From assembly GCA_965219515.1 (NCBI GenBank), contig OZ244776.1, positions 868,001-932,000 of the forward strand: a DNA stretch of 64,000 bases. Reading direction: 5' to 3'. The notes beneath the pieces are model-generated. The model ran no database searches. It worked only from the letters and a program-made list of their open reading frames with translations, and was not told where the DNA came from. This DNA is from Ilyomonas sp965219515. Its GTDB lineage: Bacteria; Bacteroidota; Bacteroidia; Chitinophagales; Chitinophagaceae. Shown piece by piece: positions 1 to 8,815 of this stretch; position 1 is the stretch's first letter; each line of letters opens with the position of its first letter. The position numbers and the translations under genes are program-made.

Positions 1-1
1 T

Positions 2-244
2 TTAGTATCTATATAGAAAAATTTTTACATTTTGCACATAAAATTTACTATCTAAAGTAGTATTTGTTTTTTGCATAAAATATTGATTTATAACAATTTG
101 TAATAATTGTTTGAATATTAATAATAAATTTAAAAACTTTATTAAAGCTATATTTTCATGATAATAATTACATTTTTTAATATTAACACTAAAATATTGA
201 TAGTAAACAGCTTGTAATATTTGTATTGATATTAAAATTAACAA
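2..244 (-). CDS. Doubtful 80-residue AT-rich repeat ORF
   Basis: I do not recognise this. The frame stays open for about 105 codons after the cytidine deaminase stop, in DNA so AT-rich that stop codons should be frequent. The only available starts are TTG at 244 or something upstream of it. The product would be rich in Leu, Ile, Asn, Tyr and Gln. It shows an internal repeat of about 38 residues: QILQAVYYQYF near the start and QLLQIVINQYF later. There is no good start codon or known domain. It may be a decayed repeat gene or a chance frame lying downstream of cdd in the same transcript. Confidence 0.2.
   Translation of the reverse strand: MLILISIQILQAVYYQYFSVNIKKCNYYHENIALIKFLNLLLIFKQLLQIVINQYFMQKTNTTLDSKFYVQNVKIFLYRY
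77..234. repeat. Imperfect 44-bp direct repeat, 114 bp apart
   Basis: Bases 77-120 and 191-234 align without gaps, with about 35 of 44 identical; both begin AAAATATTGAT. The offset of 114 bp is 38 codons exactly, so the repeat is in phase with the open minus-strand frame. Low complexity makes part of the similarity cheap, but the shared start and the TTGTAATA core are more than base composition alone would suggest. Confidence 0.5.
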
Positions 245-319
245 AAAACTAATTTCAAAAAAATTGATACCAAAAGGGTACTTACAAGCATTTACCCTTT
301 TAATGAAACAAAAAGAAGT

Positions 320-805
320 CTATTTTAAATCGTTTGAAGTAAAACTTAACGGCAAAAGCAGGGAAGATTCAGGAATAATAAAAACGGGTCCGCTACTTCC
401 GCAGATAAGTAAGCGAATGGGTTGCTTTACGCGCCTTTCAAATTCAACCAGCACCTGACGGCAAAATCCACATGGTGTGGCCGGATATTTACTGTCGCCC
501 TTGATATTGATGTAAGAAATTGCCATTGTTTTGATAGGAACATCAGGGAAAGTTTGGGCGGCATTTGCCAATAGAGATCTTTCAGCGCACATACCGGAAG
601 GGTAGCTTGCATTTTCCTGATTGCTGCCAGCGACTATTAAACCATTGTTTAAAATGGCAGCGGCGCCAACTTTAAATTGCGAATAAGGTGCATAGGCAAA
701 GGAAGCGGCTTCACGGGCTTTGAGCAACAACGAATAATCGTCGCCCGGTAATTCGTTTTCGGAATCTAAAATGGTATATGTGAAAGCAACCTGTAATTCT
801 TTCAA
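320..805 (-). CDS. cdd: Cytidine deaminase
   Basis: This is a 161-residue homotetramer-type cytidine deaminase, which hydrolyses cytidine and deoxycytidine to the uridine forms in pyrimidine salvage. The zinc site is visible: CAERSLL gives ligand Cys73 and the proton-shuttling Glu75, and PCGFCRQ gives Cys112 and Cys115. The substrate-binding segment FKVGAAA and the Asn-Glu pair in SNQENASYP are also present. Its length is slightly above the usual 130-150 residues because of an N-terminal extension. It lies 13 nt downstream of signal peptidase I and is probably the last gene of the thiolase-lepB-cdd transcript. Confidence 0.95.
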   Translation of the reverse strand: MKELQVAFTYTILDSENELPGDDYSLLLKAREAASFAYAPYSQFKVGAAAILNNGLIVAGSNQENASYPSGMCAERSLLANAAQTFPDVPIKTMAISYINIKGDSKYPATPCGFCRQVLVEFERRVKQPIRLLICGSSGPVFIIPESSLLLPLSFTSNDLK

Positions 806-818
806 ATGAATCAGTGTA

Positions 819-2363
819 TTAATGTATAGGTTTGAAAAAACGGTTCCAGCGTGGTCCTTTATCCCAGCTAAACCAGATTAAAGAGGCTCTGCCTACAATG
901 TTGGTTTCAGGTACATAACCCCAGTAACGGCTATCCTGACTGTGATGACGGTTGTCGCCCATCATCCAGTAATAATTGTATCGAAAGGTGTATTGGGTAG
1001 CTGGTTTGCCATTGATTATAAAAGCTCCGTTATTTTCTTCGAGCTTATTGTGCTCATAAGTAGCGATAACACGACGATAAAGTGCAATATTCTGTGGCGT
1101 TAATTGTACCGTTACGCCTTTTTTGGGTATTGTTATCGGCCCATAATTATCCCGACCCCAGGGAAAATGGGTGATATCGTACGGAAAAACGCCGGAATCA
1201 ACCATTTTATCTGTATAAAGTGAAATATTTTTAAAATTAGGTTGCTTTTTTATCAGATTTTCATATTCCGCATTAAGCGTTAGCAAATATTTTGATCCGG
1301 GCAATTCACGGTAGTTTCCATCTTTTTCATACGTGTATTGCCGTTCAGATTGCGGATCGGTTTCGGTTACAAAATGAAAATGAAGGTCGTTTTCTAAAAA
1401 ATCCTGAGAAAAAGGAGTACCGTTTGTTTCTACTATGTATTCGTTCTGAGATCCTGGCGGCACAAACGCCTTGCTGTTATTAATGTATAAAATGCCGTCT
1501 TTTAACTGAAGTACATCGCCCGCAATAGCCACACAACGCTTAATATAATTATCTGTCTTATCCATCGGATGCACCAAAACATCATGCTCGGCTCTAAGCG
1601 CATCGCGGTTGTTTCTGTAATCGTTTCTTAGTACATCGTAATACAGAACCTCGCTAAAATAGCCCGGCTCATTGATGATGGTATCACCGGCAGGAAAATT
1701 AAATACAACTACATCATTACGCTGCACAGTGGTAAAACCAGGCAGGCGTGTATAAGGAACCTGAATCCATGTAAAATAAGAAGGCGTTGTTTGCGAGAAA
1801 GGCATGGTGTTATGAACAAATGGAAAGCTAAGCGGCGTTTGCGGAATGCGTGCGCCATAACTCATTTTGCTAACGAACAAAAAATCGTTTACCAATAGCG
1901 TTTTTTCCATACTGGGCGTGGGAATGGTGTATGCTTCAAAAATAAAGCTGCGAATGATGGTAGCGGCAACAACGGCAAACACGGCAGCATCTATCCATTC
2001 GCGCGAAGCCGGTTTTTTGTAAAGTTTCATAACCTGCTCGCCTTTGTACCTTTCCTGTTTGGAAAATCCGAGATAAGGAAAATAAATAAACGGAAGAAAT
2101 ACGGTAGCAGCGTGTTGAAAAATGTTGAATTTGCCAAAGTGCATCACAAAAATAATGGTGATCCAGATGGTAATGAACTGACCGGCAATGGGAATGAGCT
2201 GAAGCCAGAACCAGATTTTAGGCAAATTGCATTTTTCTACAATGCACCAGGTATTGTAAAACGGAACAAAAGCTTTCCAGGGAGCGATGCCGGCTTTTTT
2301 GAACATGCCATACATCCCGATATGCCAGCCAATAACACCGATTAGAAAGATAGCCCAACCCAT
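819..2363 (-). CDS. lepB: Signal peptidase I with extra N-terminal membrane domain
   Basis: This leader peptidase removes signal peptides on the outer face of the inner membrane. The catalytic serine is Ser151 in PTPSMEKTL, and the general-base lysine is Lys275 in NYIKRCVAIAGD. The conserved C-terminal box GDNRHHSQDSRYWGYVP is intact. At 514 residues it is much longer than E. coli LepB (about 324). Residues 1-100 form an extra multi-helix membrane region (for example GWHIGMYGMFKKAGIAPWKA). About 120 residues separate the Ser and Lys motifs, and another insert precedes the C-terminal box. Large inserts of this kind are common in Bacteroidota signal peptidases as I recall. It lies between thiolase (106 nt upstream) and cdd. 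Confidence 0.93.
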   Translation of the reverse strand: MGWAIFLIGVIGWHIGMYGMFKKAGIAPWKAFVPFYNTWCIVEKCNLPKIWFWLQLIPIAGQFITIWITIIFVMHFGKFNIFQHAATVFLPFIYFPYLGFSKQERYKGEQVMKLYKKPASREWIDAAVFAVVAATIIRSFIFEAYTIPTPSMEKTLLVNDFLFVSKMSYGARIPQTPLSFPFVHNTMPFSQTTPSYFTWIQVPYTRLPGFTTVQRNDVVVFNFPAGDTIINEPGYFSEVLYYDVLRNDYRNNRDALRAEHDVLVHPMDKTDNYIKRCVAIAGDVLQLKDGILYINNSKAFVPPGSQNEYIVETNGTPFSQDFLENDLHFHFVTETDPQSERQYTYEKDGNYRELPGSKYLLTLNAEYENLIKKQPNFKNISLYTDKMVDSGVFPYDITHFPWGRDNYGPITIPKKGVTVQLTPQNIALYRRVIATYEHNKLEENNGAFIINGKPATQYTFRYNYYWMMGDNRHHSQDSRYWGYVPETNIVGRASLIWFSWDKGPRWNRFFKPIH

Positions 2364-2469
2364 AACTTATTTTTAGAAAGAAACAAAAATACCATTCTGC
2401 CGCAGCACACAAAATGCAGAAGTAAAAACTTTTCTTAAACTGTTAGTTAATGATAGTTAGAATTTTTTA

Positions 2470-3651
2470 TCAAACCGATTCCAAAATCATGGCGCTTGCC
2501 CCGCCGCCGCCATTGCAAATTGCGGCGGCGCCAATACGGGCGTTGTATTGTTTCAGCACATGAATGAGCGTAACCAGAATGCGCGCTCCGCTGCAGCCAA
2601 GCGGATGCCCGAGCGAAACAGTGCCACCGTGAACATTCACCTTTCCAGTATCCAACTTCATATTTTGCATATTTGCAAGGCTAACAACGGAAAACGCCTC
2701 ATTGATTTCAAAATAATCTACATTATGTAAAGTTAAGTTTGCTTTTTGCAATGCTTTCGGCAAAGCCAGCGAGGGAGAAGTGGTAAACCATTCAGGCGCC
2801 TGTTCAGCGTCGGCAAAGCTAAGTATGGTTGCTATTGGCTTGATCCCAAGTTCTTTTGCTTTGTCTTCACTCATTAAAACCAAAGCAGCTGCACCATCAT
2901 TAATGGTGCTGGCATTCGCAGCTGTTACCGTTCCGCCGGCAACAAAAGCAGGTTTCAATTCCGGAATTTTATCAAATTTTACATTAAAAGGCTCTTCATC
3001 CTTGTCAATTGTTAATACATCGCCACGTTTTTGCGGAACGGAAACTGCTACAATTTCATTGGTAAACCAACCGTTTTCTATCGCTTTCTGACTGCGCTTA
3101 TAGCTTTCTACTGCATATTCGTCCTGTTCTTTCCGGCTGATGTTGCATGTTTGCGCGCAGAGTTCGGCAGCATTTCCCATCGGGTAATCTTTATAAACGT
3201 CTGTTAATCCGTCTTTTGCCAGACCGTCAATCAGATTAACGTTACCGAATTTATTTCCCCATCTCTGTTTTGCTGCGTAATAGGGAACATTTGACATACT
3301 TTCCATGCCGCCGGCGACTATTATATCGGCATCGCCAAGCTGTATGCTTTGCGCGGCTAACGCAACCGCCTTCATGCCGCTTGCGCACACTTTGTTTATG
3401 GTGGTAGAAATTACATTGTCGGGTAAACCTGCCATCATACTTGCCTGTCTGGCGGGAGCTTGTCCCAGATTAGCCTGCAATACACAACCCATCATAACTT
3501 CATCAATATTTTGGGGTTGAATACCTGCTTTTTCAACGGCAGCTTTTATGGCAATGGCGCCTAGCTGCGGAGCCGTAAAATCTTTTAATTGTCCGCCGAA
3601 ACTTCCGATGGGTGTACGAACAGCGGAAGCAATTACAACTTTTTTATACAT
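2470..3651 (-). CDS. Acetyl-CoA C-acetyltransferase (thiolase)
   Basis: This 393-residue thiolase catalyses reversible condensation or cleavage between two acetyl-CoA and acetoacetyl-CoA. The nucleophile is Cys89 in NKVCASGMKAV. His349 lies in GHPLGCSGAR and the second catalytic Cys379 in CNGGGGASA; the NEAF motif is also present. The length is typical of biosynthetic-type and short-chain thiolases. No other beta-oxidation gene is adjacent, so the assignment to acetoacetyl-CoA metabolism rather than fatty-acid degradation rests on sequence type only. It is the first gene of a likely three-gene minus-strand transcript. Confidence 0.93.
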   Translation of the reverse strand: MYKKVVIASAVRTPIGSFGGQLKDFTAPQLGAIAIKAAVEKAGIQPQNIDEVMMGCVLQANLGQAPARQASMMAGLPDNVISTTINKVCASGMKAVALAAQSIQLGDADIIVAGGMESMSNVPYYAAKQRWGNKFGNVNLIDGLAKDGLTDVYKDYPMGNAAELCAQTCNISRKEQDEYAVESYKRSQKAIENGWFTNEIVAVSVPQKRGDVLTIDKDEEPFNVKFDKIPELKPAFVAGGTVTAANASTINDGAAALVLMSEDKAKELGIKPIATILSFADAEQAPEWFTTSPSLALPKALQKANLTLHNVDYFEINEAFSVVSLANMQNMKLDTGKVNVHGGTVSLGHPLGCSGARILVTLIHVLKQYNARIGAAAICNGGGGASAMILESV

Positions 3652-3775
3652 GACAAAGCAATTTTCAATGACAACAAAGATAGGAGCGACAAAGAATTTG
3701 AAAGTTAAAACAACGATATGTGTCTCGATAAAGGATTATTCTAAATGATTTATCTAATGAAGTTTTTTCGGAAAA

Positions 3776-3808
3776 AGAAAACCACAATCAACCGATTGTG
3801 GTTTTTTT
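3776..3808. terminator. Hairpin terminator, both directions possible
   Basis: A 10-bp perfect stem (AACCACAATC at 3780-3789 with GATTGTGGTT at 3794-3803, loop AACC) is followed by a T run on the plus strand. On the minus strand the exit is also T-rich. Genes on both sides are minus-strand, so its likely use is to end transcripts coming from rnpB or from the small 3858-3974 frame before thiolase. Confidence 0.75.
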
Positions 3809-3857
3809 GTTAACTAACAAAAACAAATTTGTTAACTAAGATTCGCTTTTTCAGGCT

Positions 3858-3974
3858 TTACTTTTTGGTCGTTGCTGTTGAAGAAGACATATTGCCTGTG
3901 TTGTTTTTGTCTTCAATTATACTTGTTTTTGTATTGGCTTTATCAGAATCGCCTGTTGCTATATAATCTGACAT
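3858..3974 (-). CDS. Possible 38-residue small protein or sRNA
   Basis: A short minus-strand frame begins ATG TCA GAT TAT and ends in TAA. It encodes a Ser/Thr/Asn/Lys-rich peptide ending SSSTATTKK. A box TAATTTTG (minus strand, 4047 to 4040) fits the Bacteroidota -7 element TAnnTTTG, and the hairpin at 3780-3803 would end the transcript, giving about 250 nt. No homology is known to me. It could equally be a non-coding RNA, or nothing. Confidence 0.25.
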   Translation of the reverse strand: MSDYIATGDSDKANTKTSIIEDKNNTGNMSSSTATTKK

Positions 3975-4245
3975 ATTGTTTTGCAAATTGATTTCCTGTT
4001 GCTGACCTACCCGAAGATGATTCTGCACGTTTGTAACACCAAAATTACATCTGCGCGCCGCTTTTCGGTTTTAGAATTTACTTGTCCGCGCATAGAACAT
4101 GCATTTCTATTTCAGAAAAATTGGCAGGTTATGATGAATACAAAAGGCAGGAAGATGAAACTGAAAAAGAGGAAGGAATAGCTAAAGCACAACAAATTGT
4201 GAATTCGATAATTGAGCATTATTTTACTCCACAAATCGTTGCAAA

Positions 4246-4592
4246 AAAACTACAAACCTCATAAGCCGGATTCTGTTTCTACGCTGTCATTTATCTGCTT
4301 TTTGCATTGCTGCAAAAATGTAGCTGCCTACCCAGATTCATCGGGCGAGCCGCCCTCAACCGAACCCATATGCGGCATTACAGCACCTAAGGTTTACCCG
4401 CAATGCACATTGCTGCACATTGCCGTAAGCTTTTACCTTACGTTTTCACCGTTACCGCTTTTGCGGAAGTTATTTTCTGTGGCACTTTCTCTTCCTTTAA
4501 AAAAGGAGCCGGCTGTTAACCGGTAGGCTGCTCTGTGCTGTCCGGACTTTCCTTGACGCCATAAAACGCCACGATAGCGCGGGTTTGTAGCG
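4246..4592 (-). ncRNA. rnpB: RNase P RNA
   Basis: The catalytic RNA of RNase P, which matures tRNA 5' ends. On the minus strand it carries the universal 5' signature GGAAAGTCCGGAC (4552-4540) and the 3' signature ACAGAATCCGGCTTAT (4276-4261); these form the P4 core. The two ends can pair as helix P1: CTACAAACC (4590-4582) with GGTTTGTAG (4258-4250). A T run follows immediately, which sets the 3' end near 4246. A box TATTTTTA (4603-4596) lies five bases before the deduced 5' end and could be the promoter -7 element. The roughly 345-nt length fits bacterial type A RNA. Exact ends are inferred. Confidence 0.93.
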
Positions 4593-4882
4593 TTGTAAAA
4601 ATAATAAGTCATGTTGATATAGCATTTTAAAATAATCATTGTCGGTTTGCTTATTTACATTTTTTGTACAAAATATATGTTCGATTGTGTTACGAATGAC
4701 AGGCATTAACCAGAAAGCGATTCAATGAGTATAAATATTTATCTCCTGTAAATTGTTTTGTTTAACCGTAATAGTGTTGTTCATGCTGATTATTGTACTG
4801 ACTGTCATTTCTCATAACTGATATTTCAATCCGCTTTGAAAAAATTTCCCTCACATTTGTTGTTCATTCATTTTATTTGTCT

Positions 4883-6400
4883 ATGTCGTCTGCCTTATTG
4901 CTGTCTCTTGTTATCATTTATTTTTTAGTATTGCTTGTGGTAGCCTGGTACACAAGCCGCAATGCCAATAACGAATCTTTTTTTATCGGCAACCGCAACA
5001 GCAACTGGATGCTGGTTGCATTCGGCATGATAGGCACTTCGCTGAGCGGCGTTACGTTTGTAAGCGTGCCGGGAACGGTAGGTGCCAACGGCTTCGGATA
5101 TTTTCAGGTGGTAATCGGGTATTTCTTAGGCTACTTTATTGTGGCTTTTGTTTTACTGCCTTTGTATTACCGGCTTCAGCTTACTTCCATTTACAATTAT
5201 CTGTTGCACCGCTTTGGTGTTACGGCATACAAAACCGGCGCATTATTTTTTATCATTTCACGCACATTGGGCGCAACAGCACGGCTTTATCTGGTGATTA
5301 ATGTATTGCAGATTTTCATCCTGAATAATATGAATGTTCCATTCTGGGCAACCACATTAATTATTCTCTTTATGATATTGATGTACACCTTTAAAGGCGG
5401 TGTAAAAACCATCGTGTTTACCGATACGCTGCAAACCACATTCATGCTGCTTGGCCTCATCGTCTGCATAATCTTTATCATGCAGAACCTGCATCTTTCT
5501 TTGCCATCTGCCATCACTTCGTTACAGGAAAAAGGTTATACAAAAACGATCAATACCGATGTAAAAAGCGCAGCATTCTGGCTGAAGCAAATCATCGGCG
5601 GCGCGTTTATCACCGTTGGCATGACGGGGCTTGATCAGGAAATGATGCAGAAAAACATCAGCGTGCGCACGCTGAAAGATTCGCAAAAAAACATGATGAC
5701 TTTCAGCAGCATCATGATAGTTGTAAATCTTTTGTTTTTGTTATTGGGCGGTTTATTGTATTTGTTCGCTGCGCAAAATAATATTTCGATAACCGGCGAC
5801 GATTTGTTTCCTGCCATTGCATTAAGCACCGGTTCTGCCATGCCTTATTTTCCTGCAATCGTTGCGGTTATTTTTATTATCGGGTTAATATCGGCATTAT
5901 TTCCCAGCGCAGATGGCGCCATCACGGCGCTTACCTCTTCTTTTTGCATTGATATATTAGGCATAAAACGACAAAAAAATTTATCGGAACGGCAACAGAA
6001 AAACATACGTCTTATCACACATCTTTCTTTTACGGTTCTGTTTTTTTTATGCGTACTTATCTTTAAGCAAATCAATAGCAAATCCATTATTTATTATATT
6101 ATGGATATTGCTGGATATACGTATGGTCCTTTATTGGGCTTGTTTCTTTTCGGCATCTTTACCAAGCGGCTAATTTCCAATCGCGCGTTAACGGTTATCG
6201 TTTGTCTTGCTTCGCCGGTTCTATGCTATTTTTTTAAATCATATTCTCCCAACTGGTTCAATGGCTATAAAATAGGAATTGAGTTATTAATCATCAATGG
6301 TATCGTAACATTTTTAGGTTTATATGCCATCTCTTTTAAAAATAAAGATGAAATTGTTACAACCGAACCAAATTTTTCATCCGGGGAAATGCAATTGTAA
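4883..6400 (+). CDS. Sodium:solute symporter family transporter
   Basis: This is a member of the SSS (SLC5-like) family of sodium-coupled symporters, with about 505 residues and some 13 hydrophobic segments along the whole length. The N-terminal region TSRNANNESFFIGNRNSNW, followed by a glycine-rich GMIGTSLSGVTFVSVPG stretch, is typical of the family's first helices. I chose ATG at 4883 because the longer frame would start at a TTG two codons earlier. The substrate cannot be read from sequence; sugars, amino acids, sialic acid or other organic anions are all possible. An O-methyltransferase follows 26 nt downstream, and the two may share a transcript. Confidence 0.88.
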   Translation: MSSALLLSLVIIYFLVLLVVAWYTSRNANNESFFIGNRNSNWMLVAFGMIGTSLSGVTFVSVPGTVGANGFGYFQVVIGYFLGYFIVAFVLLPLYYRLQLTSIYNYLLHRFGVTAYKTGALFFIISRTLGATARLYLVINVLQIFILNNMNVPFWATTLIILFMILMYTFKGGVKTIVFTDTLQTTFMLLGLIVCIIFIMQNLHLSLPSAITSLQEKGYTKTINTDVKSAAFWLKQIIGGAFITVGMTGLDQEMMQKNISVRTLKDSQKNMMTFSSIMIVVNLLFLLLGGLLYLFAAQNNISITGDDLFPAIALSTGSAMPYFPAIVAVIFIIGLISALFPSADGAITALTSSFCIDILGIKRQKNLSERQQKNIRLITHLSFTVLFFLCVLIFKQINSKSIIYYIMDIAGYTYGPLLGLFLFGIFTKRLISNRALTVIVCLASPVLCYFFKSYSPNWFNGYKIGIELLIINGIVTFLGLYAISFKNKDEIVTTEPNFSSGEMQL

Positions 6401-6426
6401 TTTATCTGATTTATTATTAAACAATC

Positions 6427-7062
6427 ATGCAGCTTATCAATCCGCTGGCAGAGCAATATGCCGAACACTTTACCACACCGCACGATGACGTGTTGCATCA
6501 GATTCATGTTCAAAGCCGCCGGCACCAACATGCGCAGATGCTTAGCACCGAAACGCAGGGTCAGTTTCTTTCTTTCCTCAGTCAATTAGTTAAGCCAAAA
6601 TACATTTTAGAAATCGGCACATTTACCGGTTACAGCGCCTTGTGTTTGTGTAAAGGTTTGCAGCCCGGCGGCGAGTTACACACAATTGAATTGCGTGAGG
6701 CTGATGTGGAAAAGTCTTCAGCCAATTTTAAGTTAGCCGGTAAAGAGAAACAAATACATTTGTACAACGGTAATGCTGCAGAGATAATCCCGACACTTGA
6801 CTATGAATGGGATTTGGTTTTTATAGATGCCGATAAAACAAATTACATTACATACTACGAACTGACGATTGAGCGTTTACAAAAACACGGATTGATGATA
6901 GCCGATAATGTTTTGTTTCACGGGCAGGTTCTGGAAGAAGAAATCAAAGGAAAAAATGCAAAGGCGATTCACGAATTTAACCGCCATGTTTACAACGATG
7001 TGCGTACAGAACAGATTTTTTTAACGGTACGCGACGGCTTATTACTAATATGTAAAGGTTAG
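6427..7062 (+). CDS. SAM-dependent O-methyltransferase (COMT-like)
   Basis: This is a 211-residue class I methyltransferase of the catechol/caffeoyl-CoA O-methyltransferase type (PF01596). The SAM-binding motif I is YILEIGTFTGYSAL. The acidic residue after strand 2 is in LHTIELRE. The metal- and catalysis-linked motif is DLVFIDADKTNYITYY, followed by ADNVLFHG. Such enzymes use a divalent cation to methylate a catechol-like hydroxyl; the physiological substrate is unknown. The length is standard, and it lies in a plus-strand run between the symporter and a cell-wall hydrolase. Confidence 0.9.
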   Translation: MQLINPLAEQYAEHFTTPHDDVLHQIHVQSRRHQHAQMLSTETQGQFLSFLSQLVKPKYILEIGTFTGYSALCLCKGLQPGGELHTIELREADVEKSSANFKLAGKEKQIHLYNGNAAEIIPTLDYEWDLVFIDADKTNYITYYELTIERLQKHGLMIADNVLFHGQVLEEEIKGKNAKAIHEFNRHVYNDVRTEQIFLTVRDGLLLICKG

Positions 7063-7110
7063 ATCATTTTCGACCAATATCTCCACCAACTAAAAACAAC
7101 TTGACGACTG

Positions 7111-8139
7111 ATGAAAAAAGTTTTTTTGATTGCCGCTTTTTCAATCATTTTCATTTCATCTTACTCGCAGCGCGAAACGGTAATCAACGATTATATCAAT
7201 ACATATAAAGAGATTGCCATTCGCGAAGAAATCCGCACCGGCGTACCGGCTGCCATCACGCTTGCGCAGGGCATTTTGGAAACCAATGCCGGGCAATGCG
7301 ACCTGGTAAAATCGTCAAATAATCATTTCGGAATCAAATGCAAATCTGACTGGACAGGCAATGTTGTGTATCATGATGATGATGCCAAAGGCGAATGTTT
7401 CCGCAGTTACGATAATGCGGAAGACTCTTACCGCGATCACTCGGATTTTTTGACAACAAGACCCAATTATGCTTTTCTTTTTACCATCGATCCTACCGAT
7501 TTCGAAGGTTGGGCAAAAGGATTAAAGAAAGCAGGCTACGCCACCAACCCGGCGTATGCTTCCATCCTGATTAAATATATTGTTAGCAATCATCTGCAGG
7601 ATTATACATTGCTTGCGTTGCAACGCAAGCAGGGAAACGAATCGTTGATGGCGGTAAATACAAACGCTGCTGCGCTGAATTATACAAATAGTTTGGTAGG
7701 TAACGACGAGGACATAACACCAAAACAAACCCCGATTACGGCAAAGGTTGCGCAAACCACCATTACCGCGCCAACAGCTTTGTATCCGTCAGGCGTTTTC
7801 TCCATCAATGGCACCAAAGTAATGTATGTGCAGGAAGGAACTTCGTTGTTTGCCTTAGCCGGAAAGTTCAATATTTCTTATAGCAGGCTTTTAGAATTTA
7901 ATGATTTATCCGGTGAATCGCAGGATAAAAATCAACTGATTTATCTTACTAAAAAATCAAAAAAGGGAAATAAAACTTTTCATGTGGTTTCGGTGGGAGA
8001 AACCATGCATGACATTGCACAGATTGAAGGCGTGAGATTGCAAAGCCTGGAAGATTTTAATAGCCTTTCTGCCAATACAACGCTTCATATCGGGCAAAAA
8101 ATTTATTTGCAGGATACGCCGCCTTACATGGAAAAATAA
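7111..8139 (+). CDS. Exported glucosaminidase with two LysM domains
   Basis: This is a probable peptidoglycan hydrolase. Residues 1-20 are a signal peptide ending near SSYSQ. Residues about 25-170 match the glucosaminidase fold (FlgJ/LytD-like, PF01832): the start RTGVPAAITLAQGILETNAG holds the likely catalytic Glu, followed by NNHFGIKCKSDW and YDNAEDSYRDHSDFL. The C-terminal part carries two LysM-type glycan-binding repeats, around 230-275 (VQEGTSLFALAGKFNISYSR) and 285-335 (VSVGETMHDIAQIEGV). It should act in the periplasm on the N-acetylglucosaminyl bond. The gene precedes hpt by 39 nt. Confidence 0.92.
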   Translation: MKKVFLIAAFSIIFISSYSQRETVINDYINTYKEIAIREEIRTGVPAAITLAQGILETNAGQCDLVKSSNNHFGIKCKSDWTGNVVYHDDDAKGECFRSYDNAEDSYRDHSDFLTTRPNYAFLFTIDPTDFEGWAKGLKKAGYATNPAYASILIKYIVSNHLQDYTLLALQRKQGNESLMAVNTNAAALNYTNSLVGNDEDITPKQTPITAKVAQTTITAPTALYPSGVFSINGTKVMYVQEGTSLFALAGKFNISYSRLLEFNDLSGESQDKNQLIYLTKKSKKGNKTFHVVSVGETMHDIAQIEGVRLQSLEDFNSLSANTTLHIGQKIYLQDTPPYMEK

Positions 8140-8178
8140 GAAACAGCCGGATTATAATTATCATTGCCGCAAAATTGA

Positions 8179-8727
8179 ATGATGCAGCTAATAAAGGTTC
8201 GTGATAAGCATTTTGCACCTTATTTATCAGAAGAAACAATTGCGGAAAAAGTAAGCGACTTAGCTGAACAAATCAATACCGATTATAAAAATAAAAATCC
8301 TTTATTTATAGCCGTTTTAAACGGCTCTTTTATTTTTGCGGCCGATTTGTTTAAGAAGATTACCATCGAAGCAGAAATATCTTTTATTAAGCTCGCGTCT
8401 TACCAGGGAACCAAATCTTCCGGCAAAGTTATTACCGCCATTGGTCTTGATGTGAGCATATCCAACCGCGATATTATTATAATCGAAGACATCATAGACA
8501 CCGGCAAAACATTACACCAGTTTCTGCCACAGTTGGTAAGTTATCAACCGCTTTCCATCAAAATTGCCGTGCTTTTGCATAAGCCCGAAGCTACCATTCA
8601 CCCGATCCAGATTCATTATACCTGTTTTTCTATCCCAGATAAATTTGTGGTGGGCTATGGATTGGATTATGATGGATTTGGCAGAAACCTGCCCGCCATT
8701 TACCAGTTGCACGAAGAAGCATTGTAA
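8179..8727 (+). CDS. hpt: Hypoxanthine phosphoribosyltransferase
   Basis: This 182-residue purine-salvage enzyme makes IMP and GMP from hypoxanthine or guanine with PRPP. The PRPP-binding signature IIIIEDIIDTGKTLHQF is textbook. An upstream LNGSFIFAADLF segment forms the loop that binds pyrophosphate, and KFVVGYGLDYDGFGRNLPAIY closes the base pocket at the C terminus. ATG occurs at both 8179 and 8182, so the start is uncertain by one codon. It lies in the same orientation as the preceding hydrolase and the following rimO, but rimO has its own candidate promoter. Confidence 0.95.
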   Translation: MMQLIKVRDKHFAPYLSEETIAEKVSDLAEQINTDYKNKNPLFIAVLNGSFIFAADLFKKITIEAEISFIKLASYQGTKSSGKVITAIGLDVSISNRDIIIIEDIIDTGKTLHQFLPQLVSYQPLSIKIAVLLHKPEATIHPIQIHYTCFSIPDKFVVGYGLDYDGFGRNLPAIYQLHEEAL

Positions 8728-8799
8728 GATGGTGCGGCATCGCAATCCGGCTAACACAAAAAGCCGCGTTAAACAAAAATGAAGCGAGCCTAAATCAAT

Positions 8800-8807
8800 T
8801 ATTTTTG
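8800..8807 (+). promoter_or_regulatory. Candidate -7 box for rimO
   Basis: TATTTTTG fits the Bacteroidota -7 consensus TAnnTTTG. It is followed by GCGCC and lies 8 bases before the rimO ATG at 8816, which implies a very short or absent leader. I see no convincing -33 TTG at the usual distance. Confidence 0.4.
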
Positions 8808-8815
8808 CGCCGTTT

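Larger units (their letters stand above)
1..319. other. AT-rich region left of cdd
   Basis: No confident gene. The stretch is extremely AT-rich (about 11 G/C in the first 60 bases), unlike the neighbouring genes. It contains an imperfect direct repeat (77-120 and 191-234) and one open minus-strand frame (2-244). Nothing resembles an RNA gene. Confidence 0.7.
3652..4245. other. Intergenic between thiolase and rnpB
   Basis: Nearly 600 bases without a confident protein gene. It holds a strong hairpin terminator (3780-3808) and a candidate short minus-strand transcript with a 38-codon frame (3858-3974). Nothing else recognisable. Confidence 0.7.

Noticed and set aside
4433..4706. Two minus-strand open frames of 68-69 codons.
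   Set aside because: They overlap the RNase P RNA and have no protein-like features.
4877..4882. TTG start for the sodium/solute symporter.
   Set aside because: An ATG two codons later gives the normal family N terminus; the TTG adds only two residues.
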